Shown: positions 1-6,639, counted from the first letter of the stretch. The stretch: DNA of 13,148 bases from Anaerolineales bacterium (GCA_027019845.1 JALUWE010000201.1:1-13148), one strand, 5' to 3'. The notes: generated by a model from the letters alone, not told the origin. Numbers and translations: made by a program.

Positions 1-1
1 G

Positions 2-1696
2 CAGCCGGGGGTGCAGTTCGTGGTGGCGATCAACCCTGGCCGCCCGTTTTCGATTCGCGATTCGCAGGCCGTCACGCGCTATGAGTACATTGTCGAGGCG
101 TTGGATTCATGGGCGAGCGCGCTGGGTGCGAATCACAAGTACGATCTCAGCCTGTTGATGAACGCCGCGCCCGACGCCGTTCACCTGACGGATGCCGGTG
201 AATGGCTGGACGCGCTGTATGCCGCGCCCAGCGACCATCGCAACGCCATACCCAATCTGTCCATCCTCTCCCAGGCGATTAGTGTGGCCGCCGACACCAC
301 GCCGCGCCAGGGGATGGGCCGCGCTGTGTTGTTCATCACCCCCAACCCGGACCAGGCCACCGCGGCCGCGTTGGGCAGCCTGACCGCCCAGGCACAACAG
401 GCCGGCGTGCACATCTTCGTTTGGATGGTTGCCGCCGAATCCTACTTCAACTCACCGGGCGCGCTCGCGTTACAAGAGATGGCTTTCGCCACCGGCGGCA
501 ATTTCTTCGCCTATTCCGGCACCCAACCCTTCCCCGACATCGACGCCTATCTGGAGCCGCTCAGCCGTATTTACGCTTTCAGTTACACCTCCCGCATCAC
601 GGCCAGAGGGGAACAGGAACTGGCAGTGGAGATCGACTCGCCCGCCATTCAGACCACCTCCGCCATTCGGACGTTCAGCCTGGATGTACAGCCTCCCAAT
701 CCGTTCCTGGTTTCTCCCCCCGCGGAGATTTACCGCGCCGTGATCACGGATGAGAGCAACCAGGTGGTTGGCTTCACCCCTGAAGAGCAGACCATCGAGA
801 TCATGGTGGAATTCCCGGACGGCTACGAGCGCGACCTGACCCGTACCACCCTGTACGTCAACGGCAAAATCGCGGCGGAGAACACCGCGCCCCCCTTCAA
901 GATATTCACCTGGGATTTGTCGGAGATCACCGAAAGCGGTGAGTTCGTCATCCAGGTGGAGGCGGTCGATTCGCTCGGTTTGAGCAGTGTGAGCATGGCG
1001 ACTCCGGTGGACATCACTGTGCAGCGACTGCCGGAGGGTTTTGCCGCCGAAGTTTCCCGCAACAGCTCGATCATCGCTGTGGTGGCGGTGTTGATCGCAG
1101 GCTCGATCCTGATCCTGGCGCTGGTGATGGTGATGCGGAAGCGTCACCAACCCCACCCCAACCAGATGGGGAAACGTCGCAAAAAACGCAAGCCCCCGGC
1201 CTCCCAGCCCCCCCCTGTGAACGGCAACGGCGCGGCCCTCACGCCGCGAAAACGCCTCCCCACCTGGGCCAGGCAGATACCCGGCATCCCAGGCCGCATT
1301 CACTGGCCGCGAGGGGGACGATCTTCCCGGCCCTACGGCTATCTCGAACGCGTCTACGATCCCGATTCCATCGAGGCCCTCACTCCCACGCAGCCCATTC
1401 CGCTGACTATGCCGGAAATCACATTGGGGGCCGACCCGGAGCGAGCAACCCTGGTATTGGAAGACCCTTCCGTAGACAAACTCCACGCCCGGCTGCGCAG
1501 AGGACAGGACGGCAAAGTCTATCTGCAAGATAACGGCTCCGTAGCCGGCACGTGGATCAACTTTACGCTCACAAATTCCAAAGAAATGCCGCTCCAAGAC
1601 GGGGACATGATCCACATCGGGCGGGCTGCTTTTCGCTTCAAGCTCAACGATCCGGCCGCGCACTGTGAGCCGGAGGTGATTTTCGAAGAGTTGTAG
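2..1696 (+). CDS. VWA-like and FHA domain membrane protein, 5' partial
   Basis: The reading frame is open to the left edge, so the GTG at base 11 is probably internal and a signal peptide plus N-terminal segment are missing. Residues are counted from that codon. Residues 1-200 look like a von Willebrand factor A fold, with a hydrophobic first strand (QFVVAINPG) and a late FATGGNFF motif, but the metal-binding DxSxS is replaced by NPG-type sequence, so metal-dependent adhesion is unlikely. Residues 225-340 look like an Ig-like beta domain. A membrane helix follows at about 353-376, then a basic, proline-rich linker. A C-terminal FHA domain spans about 470-550 (PSVDKLHARL, NGSVAGTWIN). The usual FHA 'GR' is 'GA' (G473-A474), so phosphothreonine binding may be weakened. 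The expected topology is an extracellular VWA/Ig part with a cytoplasmic FHA. Function and partners are unknown. It could be a signalling scaffold. Confidence 0.85.
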   Translation, partial: QPGVQFVVAINPGRPFSIRDSQAVTRYEYIVEALDSWASALGANHKYDLSLLMNAAPDAVHLTDAGEWLDALYAAPSDHRNAIPNLSILSQAISVAADTTPRQGMGRAVLFITPNPDQATAAALGSLTAQAQQAGVHIFVWMVAAESYFNSPGALALQEMAFATGGNFFAYSGTQPFPDIDAYLEPLSRIYAFSYTSRITARGEQELAVEIDSPAIQTTSAIRTFSLDVQPPNPFLVSPPAEIYRAVITDESNQVVGFTPEEQTIEIMVEFPDGYERDLTRTTLYVNGKIAAENTAPPFKIFTWDLSEITESGEFVIQVEAVDSLGLSSVSMATPVDITVQRLPEGFAAEVSRNSSIIAVVAVLIAGSILILALVMVMRKRHQPHPNQMGKRRKKRKPPASQPPPVNGNGAALTPRKRLPTWARQIPGIPGRIHWPRGGRSSRPYGYLERVYDPDSIEALTPTQPIPLTMPEITLGADPERATLVLEDPSVDKLHARLRRGQDGKVYLQDNGSVAGTWINFTLTNSKEMPLQDGDMIHIGRAAFRFKLNDPAAHCEPEVIFEEL

Positions 1697-1746
1697 TTGG
1701 TAAAGTGGGGAGTTGGGGGCGTTTGAAAAGAGCTTCACAACCCTGC

Positions 1747-1775
1747 CTGAATAGACCCGCAAAGTCTAGTACAAT
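1747..1775 (+). promoter_or_regulatory. Candidate sigma-70-like promoter for the DHH-CBS-NTase operon
   Basis: A -10-like TACAAT lies at 1770-1775, and 17 bases upstream is CTGAAT (1747-1752), a poor -35 that keeps the TGA core. A 5-bp inverted repeat, TAGAC/GTCTA (1752-1756 and 1764-1768), overlaps the end of the -35 and fills most of the spacer; it could be a small operator or coincidence. The predicted start near 1782 would give a leader of about 115 bases that includes the heptamer array. It is the only promoter-like match I found in the 200-base gap. Confidence 0.35.
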
Positions 1776-1833
1776 TGACCTGGCGACGTACCACACGCGC
1801 GCCATGCCCCGCGTCCGCTACCGACCACCGCCC

Positions 1834-1889
1834 ACTGAATACTGAATACTGAATACTGAATACTGACCACTGAACACTGACCACTGACC
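1834..1889. repeat. Heptamer tandem repeat, eight units
   Basis: Eight consecutive 7-base units: four perfect ACTGAAT (1834-1861), then ACTGACC, ACTGAAC, ACTGACC, ACTGACC (1862-1889). The array ends seven bases before the ATG of the next gene. Read on the minus strand it gives a peptide-like string containing QWSVFS and IQYSVFS, an artefact of the period. Arrays of this type are, as I recall, common between genes in Chloroflexota genomes. Confidence 0.95.
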
Positions 1890-1896
1890 ACCCCTC

Positions 1897-4593
1897 ATGC
1901 ACATCATCCTCACCCACGAACAGGCCGATTTCGACGCGGTGGCCTCCCAATTGGGGGCCTGGCTCTTCGACCAGCAGGCCATTCCCGTGTTGCCGCAGCG
2001 CGTCAATCGCAACGTGCGCGCCTTTTTGACCATCTACGGCGCGGAGTTGCCCTTCGTGGAACGCCGTGACCTGCCCAAAGAACCCATCCGGCACGTCACC
2101 CTGGTGGACACGCAATCCATGACCACGCTGAAGGGGATGCAAAAAGAGGCCCGCGTCCAGGTGATCGACCATCACGAGCTGCGCGATGATTTGCCTCCCC
2201 ACTGGAACGTGAGTGTGCAGCCCACCGGCGCGACCGCCACGCTGCTGGTCGAAGGCATCGAAGAACAGGACATCCCCCTGACGGTGGCGCAGGCCACGCT
2301 GCTGTTGCTGGGCATCTATGAAGACACCGGATCGCTGACCTACACGCGCACCACCCCCCGCGATCTGCACGCGGCCGCCTACCTGCTCGAACAGGGCGCC
2401 AGCCTGGACATCGCCGCCAACTACCTCAACCACCCGCTCTCGCTGGCACAACAGGCCATTTTCGAGCAGCTGCTGGCAGGCATCGAAACCCACCATATAC
2501 ACGGCTACGCCATCGTGATTGGCCGCTGCGACGCCAGCCAGATAGACGAAGAGCTTTCCACCATTGCGCACAAATTGCGCGATTTGCTCGACCCCGACGG
2601 GCTGATCCTGCTCTTCACCATCCGGGGCGGGGTACAGTTGATCGCCCGCTCCACCCATGAACGGGTAGATGTGGCCGGGATCGCCGCCCACTTTGGGGGG
2701 GGCGGGCACAAACGCGCGGCCGCGGCCATGATCAAAGAGGGCGACATCGAGGCCGTCTACCGCGACCTGATCGAAATTCTCCCCCAACACATCCGCCCGC
2801 CGATCACGGTCGCTCAGATCATGTCCCACAGCCCGCAGCTGCTCGCGCCGGACACGCCCGCCGCAGAGGCCGCCGCACGGATGCAGCGCTACGGCTATGA
2901 GGGGTACCCCGTGGTCGAAAACGGCAAAGTGATCGGGCTGCTCACCCGCCGCGCGGTGGACCGCGCCCTCTCCCACCGCTTGAATCTACCGGCTGAAAAA
3001 TTAATGGAAGCCGGGGAAGTCACCGTCCACCCGCATGATTCCATCGAGCATCTCCAGCAGGTGATGACCGATACCGGCTGGGGACAGATTCCGGTGGTGG
3101 ACCCCGACAGCGGGCAGATCGTCGGCATCGTGACCCGCACAGACCTGCTCAAAAACCTGGCCGCGGAGCCAACCACCGTCCCCGGCTACCTCAACCTGTC
3201 CCGCCAGCTCGAAGAAGCGCTCCCCCCCGGGCACCTGGCGCTGCTCAGGGCCATTGCCGCCATGGCCGGGCAACAACGCTGCGCGTTGTACATCGTGGGC
3301 GGCTTCGTGCGCGACCTGCTGCTCGGACAGCCCAGCCTGGATTTCGACCTGGTGGTGGAGGGCGACGCGATTGCCCTGGCCAAAGCACTGGCGCGCAAAT
3401 ACGGCGGCCGCGTCACCACCCATCGCCGCTTCGGCACTGCAAAATGGTTCCTGGATGCGGTGGATGCTGAGCAGTTTTCCGTGTTCGGTGGACAGGATGC
3501 AGGGGACAGGCCGTCCATTCACCATTCGACTACAGGTCCACCATTACCCGCCACCATCGACCTGATCACCGCCCGCACCGAGTTCTACACCCACCCGACC
3601 GCGCTGCCCACCGTGGAGCGCGGCAGCATCAAGCTCGACCTGCACCGCCGCGATTTCACCATCAACACGCTGGCTTTGCGCCTGGACGGTCTGCACTACG
3701 GCGAGCTGCACGACTATTGGGGCGGCTACAACGATTTGCGCCAGGGACTCATTCGGGTGCTGCACTCCGTCTCCTTCGTGGACGACCCCACCCGGATGCT
3801 GCGCGCGGTGCGCTTCGAGCAGCGTTTCGGTTTTCAAATCGAGGCGCGCACCCTGGAGTTGCTGCAAGCCGCGCTCGTTCCGCCGGAGGGGTCGGGCCAG
3901 ACGCTGCTCGAACGGGTGTCGGGCGACCGTATCCGCCACGAGCTGGATCACATCCTGGACGAGCCACAGGCCGCCCGGATGCTGGCGCGGCTGCACGAGC
4001 TGGGGTTGCTGGCAGCCATCCACGATGCGATCCCGTGGGACGAGTGGATCGCCGCCCGCATCGACCGCCTGACGGGGATCGAACCCGGACCGGAGTGGGG
4101 TTTGGAGTCGCTCCCGAAGGGCGTTCCGCTCACTCGGGGGTTGGCCTACACGCTGTGGTTCATCCGCCTTCAGCCAGGCCAGGCGCGCCGCATCTGCCGG
4201 CGGTTGAAGATGTCCAATTCCCTGAAAGCCACCATTCTGGCAGCCTGCAAGCTGTGGGGCGACCTGCCGGGCCTGGCCGGTCTGCCTCCCAGCGCAGTGG
4301 TCGCCCGGCTGGAGAGTGTGCCGCCGCTCGCCCTGTACGCCGCCTGGCTGGCCTGTGATGAGGAGCGGGGCAGGGACAGGCTGCACGAATTTGCCAGACG
4401 GTGGAGGCACACGCGCCCCCAGACGACCGGGCATGATTTGCGCGCGCTGGGGCTGCCGCCGGGACCCATCTATCGCCAGATTCTCCAGCGCCTGCGCGCC
4501 GCCTGGTTGGATGGGGAAATCCATTCCGCGGACGAAGAGAAAGCCCTGCTGGGGCGTTTGATCGAGGCCTTCGAGGAGAAAGCAGCACCGTGA
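1897..4593 (+). CDS. cca: DHH phosphoesterase-CBS-tRNA nucleotidyltransferase fusion (CCA/A-adding type)
   Basis: This 898-residue protein has three modules. Residues 1-310 are a DHH phosphoesterase, with HEQADFDAVAS at the N-terminus, D91-H92-H93 and a DHHA1 GGGGHKRAAA near 267. Residues 303-422 are a pair of CBS domains, likely nucleotide sensors. From about 445 comes a class II nucleotidyltransferase: VGGFVRD (467-473), metal-binding D482 and D484, third carboxylate D555, and RRDFTIN (584-590). DDPTRMLRAVRF matches the EDxxR nucleotide-selection motif with Asp for Glu. An RNA-binding helical domain completes it. The family adds CCA, or only the final A when a separate CC-adding enzyme exists; sequence alone does not decide. 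The ATG at 1897 is the first possible start after an in-frame stop and the DHH motif begins at once, yet no Shine-Dalgarno is visible. Residues 526-551 are an unusual insertion derived from repeat DNA. The stop overlaps the next gene's GTG. Confidence 0.93.
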   Translation: MHIILTHEQADFDAVASQLGAWLFDQQAIPVLPQRVNRNVRAFLTIYGAELPFVERRDLPKEPIRHVTLVDTQSMTTLKGMQKEARVQVIDHHELRDDLPPHWNVSVQPTGATATLLVEGIEEQDIPLTVAQATLLLLGIYEDTGSLTYTRTTPRDLHAAAYLLEQGASLDIAANYLNHPLSLAQQAIFEQLLAGIETHHIHGYAIVIGRCDASQIDEELSTIAHKLRDLLDPDGLILLFTIRGGVQLIARSTHERVDVAGIAAHFGGGGHKRAAAAMIKEGDIEAVYRDLIEILPQHIRPPITVAQIMSHSPQLLAPDTPAAEAAARMQRYGYEGYPVVENGKVIGLLTRRAVDRALSHRLNLPAEKLMEAGEVTVHPHDSIEHLQQVMTDTGWGQIPVVDPDSGQIVGIVTRTDLLKNLAAEPTTVPGYLNLSRQLEEALPPGHLALLRAIAAMAGQQRCALYIVGGFVRDLLLGQPSLDFDLVVEGDAIALAKALARKYGGRVTTHRRFGTAKWFLDAVDAEQFSVFGGQDAGDRPSIHHSTTGPPLPATIDLITARTEFYTHPTALPTVERGSIKLDLHRRDFTINTLALRLDGLHYGELHDYWGGYNDLRQGLIRVLHSVSFVDDPTRMLRAVRFEQRFGFQIEARTLELLQAALVPPEGSGQTLLERVSGDRIRHELDHILDEPQAARMLARLHELGLLAAIHDAIPWDEWIAARIDRLTGIEPGPEWGLESLPKGVPLTRGLAYTLWFIRLQPGQARRICRRLKMSNSLKATILAACKLWGDLPGLAGLPPSAVVARLESVPPLALYAAWLACDEERGRDRLHEFARRWRHTRPQTTGHDLRALGLPPGPIYRQILQRLRAAWLDGEIHSADEEKALLGRLIEAFEEKAAP
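3472..3550 (+). repeat. Heptamer-repeat-derived in-frame insertion inside the nucleotidyltransferase domain
   Basis: Bases 3472-3496 match the reverse complement of the upstream heptamer array at about 21 of 25 positions with period 7 kept (CAGTTTT, CCGTGTT, CGGTGGA, CAGG against CAGTGTT, CAGTGTT, CAGTGGT, CAGT). The translation EQFSVFGGQ mirrors the minus-strand reading of the array, GQWSVFSGQ. Bases 3515-3550 contain a second heptamer-like stretch (CCATTCA, CCATTCG and a later CCACCATTACCC). The segment lies between the beta strand ending KWFLD and the strand carrying D555, where relatives normally have a short turn. The frame is preserved. Confidence 0.65.
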
Positions 4594-5171
4594 CAGCCAG
4601 ATCGAGGCTTGAGCAATCACCACACGAGCAGGCGCAAGACCACTTGCGCGCCCCAGGCGCGCGGCTTCCGGCAGACGTTTGCATCCGCCACCTGATTCGC
4701 GCGGATTTGCCTCTGCTGGAATGGGAGGGGGAATACACACATTTCCGCCGCGTGTTTTTCAGAGCCTACCAGAACGCGCGGCAGGGGCGCGCGGTGTTGT
4801 GGGTGGCGGTTGCACCTCCCCGTCAGATGCTGGGGCAGGTGTTCGTGTTGCTGCGCGGCGCGCGGCAGGAACTTGCGGACGGCGCCACGCGGGCGTATTT
4901 GTACGCCATTCGCGTCCGCCCCGCGTACCGGAATCTGGGGCTGGGGTCGCGTCTGATCGAGACCGCCGAACAAGACTTGCGAAAGCGGGGCTTCCGCATC
5001 GCCACCCTGAACGTGGCGCGGGACAATTGCGCTGCGTTGCGTCTTTACACCCGGTTGGGATACCAGATCGTGGCTGAGGACCCCGGGCGCTGGTGGTACT
5101 ACGATCACCAGGGCCGCCGCCGGGAAGTGGTCGAACCTGCCTGGCGGATGGAAAAGGAGCTGCTCGGATGA
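4590..5171 (+). CDS. GNAT family N-acetyltransferase
   Basis: This 193-residue protein is a likely acetyl-CoA-dependent acetyltransferase of the RimI-like branch. Motif A is clear: IRVRPAYRNLGLGSRLI around residues 107-122, with the pyrophosphate-binding R114-N-L-G-L-G119. Motif B follows at about 138-156 (LNVARDNCAALRLYTRLGY). The fold proper begins near residue 30 (CIRHLIRADLP), so the first 28 residues are a polar extension and the true start is slightly uncertain. I chose the GTG at 4590 because it overlaps the preceding stop as GTGA and has GAGGAG at 4573-4578, 11 bases upstream. Its stop overlaps the cytochrome start as ATGA, so the three genes are probably translationally coupled. The substrate, a protein N-terminus or a small molecule, cannot be told from the sequence. 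Confidence 0.88.
   Translation: MTARSRLEQSPHEQAQDHLRAPGARLPADVCIRHLIRADLPLLEWEGEYTHFRRVFFRAYQNARQGRAVLWVAVAPPRQMLGQVFVLLRGARQELADGATRAYLYAIRVRPAYRNLGLGSRLIETAEQDLRKRGFRIATLNVARDNCAALRLYTRLGYQIVAEDPGRWWYYDHQGRRREVVEPAWRMEKELLG
5153..5158 (+). promoter_or_regulatory. Shine-Dalgarno AAGGAG deciding the cytochrome start
   Basis: A perfect AAGGAG lies nine bases before the ATG at 5168, inside the end of the GNAT gene. It selects this start over the longer in-frame extension beginning at 5093, which would put 25 polar residues ahead of the membrane anchor. Confidence 0.75.
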
Positions 5172-5872
5172 GAAAAATTCGTGGTTTTTGGTGGGTCGTG
5201 GTGGCACTGGGCCTCGTGCTCTTGCTGCCTTTTCCCGTGGTCTCCAAACTCGAAGAGCAGGATGCCTTTTGTGTGGCCTGCCACCTGGCGCCGGAACAGA
5301 CCTACGTGTTGCGCTCCCAGATGGCGCTGCAAGAGGCTGGCGCGCTGATGGACCTCGCCAGCGACCATTACCGCGTTTCCGAAACCGCTTTCCGCTGCAT
5401 CGACTGCCACCGCGGAGATGACAGCCCGGCGCACCGCTTTCAGACCTTTACCCTGGGCGCTCGTGATGCCCTGATCTGGCTCAGCGGACAGGCAGACGAG
5501 ACAATCGAAAAAGGTACTGCCAGCGATCCGGCCTTGCTGGAAGCCAGTTGCCTGAAGTGTCATTTGAAAACGTTGGTGGAATTGGGCTTCAACAACCACT
5601 ATCACAACCAGCTACCGCAGGCGTTGCTGGCCGAGCAGGCCGGGTTGGAACCGGTCGAGCCGCCGGGCGGCCTGAGCGGGGATTTGTTCATCCGGCTGGG
5701 TGAATCCAACACCACGCTGACCTGTCTTGCCTGCCACCAGGCGCACGTCAGTATCCCGGACGGCGAGCTAACACTGTTCATGGATGTGGACAACGTGTTG
5801 CTGCCCGCTTGCGAGCAGTGCCACCGCGAAACCGGGGCCGGCCCTCAGAATTTGAGCGGTTCAGGTGAGTAA
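5168..5872 (+). CDS. Membrane-anchored pentaheme c-type cytochrome, NapC/NirT-like
   Basis: This 234-residue protein starts with a short basic segment and one uncleaved-looking membrane helix (about residues 6-25, FWWVVVALGLVLLLPFPVV), then an extracytoplasmic part with five CxxCH heme c sites: C35-H39, C77-H81, C128-H132, C186-H190 and C215-H219. Anchor plus multiheme layout and the NNHYHNQL stretch resemble quinol-oxidising NapC/NirT/NrfH proteins, which commonly have four hemes. It may pass electrons from the quinone pool to a periplasmic acceptor, but no reductase gene is nearby. The ATG at 5168 overlaps the GNAT stop (ATGA) and has AAGGAG at 5153-5158, nine bases upstream; the frame is open further upstream, but those starts lack this support and would place a polar stretch before the anchor. 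Its place after a tRNA-processing gene is odd, and the functional link is unknown. Confidence 0.88.
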   Translation: MRKIRGFWWVVVALGLVLLLPFPVVSKLEEQDAFCVACHLAPEQTYVLRSQMALQEAGALMDLASDHYRVSETAFRCIDCHRGDDSPAHRFQTFTLGARDALIWLSGQADETIEKGTASDPALLEASCLKCHLKTLVELGFNNHYHNQLPQALLAEQAGLEPVEPPGGLSGDLFIRLGESNTTLTCLACHQAHVSIPDGELTLFMDVDNVLLPACEQCHRETGAGPQNLSGSGE

Positions 5873-5898
5873 GCGGTTAAATCCTGTCGATCACGGTC

Positions 5899-5927
5899 TT
5901 GCAAGTCGTTTTGTTTCATGTTAAAAT
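5899..5927 (+). promoter_or_regulatory. Strong candidate sigma-70 promoter TTGCAA-N17-TAAAAT
   Basis: The -35 TTGCAA (5899-5904) and -10 TAAAAT (5922-5927) each match the consensus at four to five positions with the optimal 17-base spacer. The predicted start is near 5934. It begins 26 bases after the cytochrome stop and points towards nusA. A terminator-like hairpin 33 bases beyond the -10 suggests either an attenuated leader or a short RNA. Confidence 0.6.
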
Positions 5928-5960
5928 TTCACCAGCGTTGCACCAGTAGTCATACTGAGA

Positions 5961-5997
5961 ACAGCGAAAAGTGGGTAATTCCCACTTTTTCTGCTGT
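5961..5997 (+). terminator. Intrinsic terminator-like hairpin
   Basis: The core stem AAAAGTGGG (5967-5975) pairs with CCCACTTTT (5981-5989) across a TAATT loop. Outer arms ACAGC (5961-5965) and GCTGT (5993-5997) extend the hairpin. The GTGGG/CCCAC stem followed by five T residues fits a Rho-independent terminator, and the A-tract on the left makes it potentially bidirectional. It could end the cytochrome operon or attenuate transcription from the promoter at 5899-5927. Confidence 0.65.
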
Positions 5998-6078
5998 AAT
6001 AGGCAATTCATCAATCCCGTTTGGGTAGTGGTCACGGAGTAAGTGATAGCGGGGCGGGTTCGTCAACATGCGTCACTC

Positions 6079-6154
6079 GTCATTCTGAGGGCACGAAGTG
6101 CCCGAAGAATCTCCCTCACTCTCGTTGAGATTCTTCGCTGTCGCTCAGAATGAC
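6079..6154. repeat. Palindromic intergenic element with nested inverted repeats
   Basis: The outer arms GTCATTCTGAG (6079-6089) and CTCAGAATGAC (6144-6154) are perfect inverted repeats, as are the inner arms GAAGAATCTC (6104-6113) and GAGATTCTTC (6127-6136). The left side holds an extra small hairpin, GGGCAC-GAA-GTGCCC (6089-6103), so the RNA or single strand could fold into a branched structure. No open reading frame is present. Elements with these arms are, as I recall, frequent between genes in several bacterial phyla. Confidence 0.9.
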
Positions 6155-6237
6155 ATCAAGGAACAGCGCTCAAAATGACACAGGCGACAGCTGATCGCTC
6201 AGAATGACGCGAACAGCAGCCGGTCGCTCAGAATGAC
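6142..6237. repeat. Four direct copies of a 13-base palindrome arm
   Basis: The motif CGCTCAGAATGAC occurs at 6142-6154, 6167-6179 (one change, CGCTCAAAATGAC), 6196-6208 and 6225-6237, at intervals of 25, 29 and 29 bases. The spacers resemble one another (GGAACAG, GCGACAGCTGAT, CGAACAGCAGCCGGT), so this is a degenerate tandem array grown from the right arm of the palindromic element rather than a CRISPR. Confidence 0.85.
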
Positions 6238-6256
6238 ATAAGCAACAGTAGGCATG

Positions 6257-6279
6257 AACTGCGTAACTCCTGCCACTGA
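6257..6279. repeat. Diverged copy of the 12205-12353 element's right end
   Basis: This 23-base segment, starting AACTGCGTAA, matches 12335-12357 at 19 of 23 positions, including AACTGCGTAA and the final TGA. No matching left end is evident upstream, so it looks like a solitary or decayed end. Confidence 0.5.
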
Positions 6280-6413
6280 CTTTACAACCACTACCTTCCG
6301 TTTGTACCAAAAAGCGTAACTACACAGAACAGAATTGGTTGCTTAGTAGCGGCGTTTTTCTGCTGAAGTAATTTCCGCATGGTGGCCAGAGACTGCTTCG
6401 TCGCAGGGTGTAC

Positions 6414-6528
6414 ACTGAGCTTGCCGAAGTGCTTGTACTGAGCTTGCCGAAGTGCTTGTACTGAGCTTGCCGAAGTGCTTGCACTGAGCTTGCCGAAGTG
6501 CTTGCACTGAGCTTGCCGAAGTGCCCTG
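6414..6528. repeat. Tandem array of five 23-base units
   Basis: Five head-to-tail units start at 6414, 6437, 6460, 6483 and 6506. Each begins ACTGAGCTTGCCGAAGTGC and ends TTGT or TTGC; the fifth unit diverges in its last bases. Within the array GCACT and AGTGC can pair across each unit's core to form small hairpins. There are no variable spacers. Confidence 0.95.
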
Positions 6529-6620
6529 GCAGTGACATTTCGCAGGAGGGCCGTAGTTACCAAGAAGCAATCGTGAGAAGTGGAAGCATCTTTACTATTT
6601 GGGAGGGTGAACAGGCCCAC

Positions 6621-6639
6621 AGGTCGTGAGCAACGACTT
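6621..6639 (+). promoter_or_regulatory. Hairpin in the nusA leader
   Basis: AGGTCGT (6621-6627) pairs with ACGACTT (6633-6639), seven pairs including one G-U, around a GAGCA loop. It lies about 40 bases before the nusA ATG and outside the ribosome-binding site. There is no T-tract, so it is not a terminator. Any regulatory role is speculative. Confidence 0.35.

Noticed and set aside
470..4740. Long minus-strand open frames (470-1762, 1735-2976, 3544-4740)
   Set aside because: They are shadows of GC-rich plus-strand genes with clear motifs. Their translations are low-complexity and show no recognisable domain.
6142..6237. Small CRISPR-like array with 13-base repeats
   Set aside because: The repeats are too short, the spacers of 12-16 bases are related to one another, and the series begins as an arm of a palindromic element.
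6254..6319. Short open frame starting at the ATG at 6254
   Set aside because: Under 20 codons, poor ribosome-binding site, and it covers the diverged repeat end.
6414..6528. CRISPR array
   Set aside because: The units are contiguous 23-base repeats with no variable spacers, and no cas gene is present in the window.
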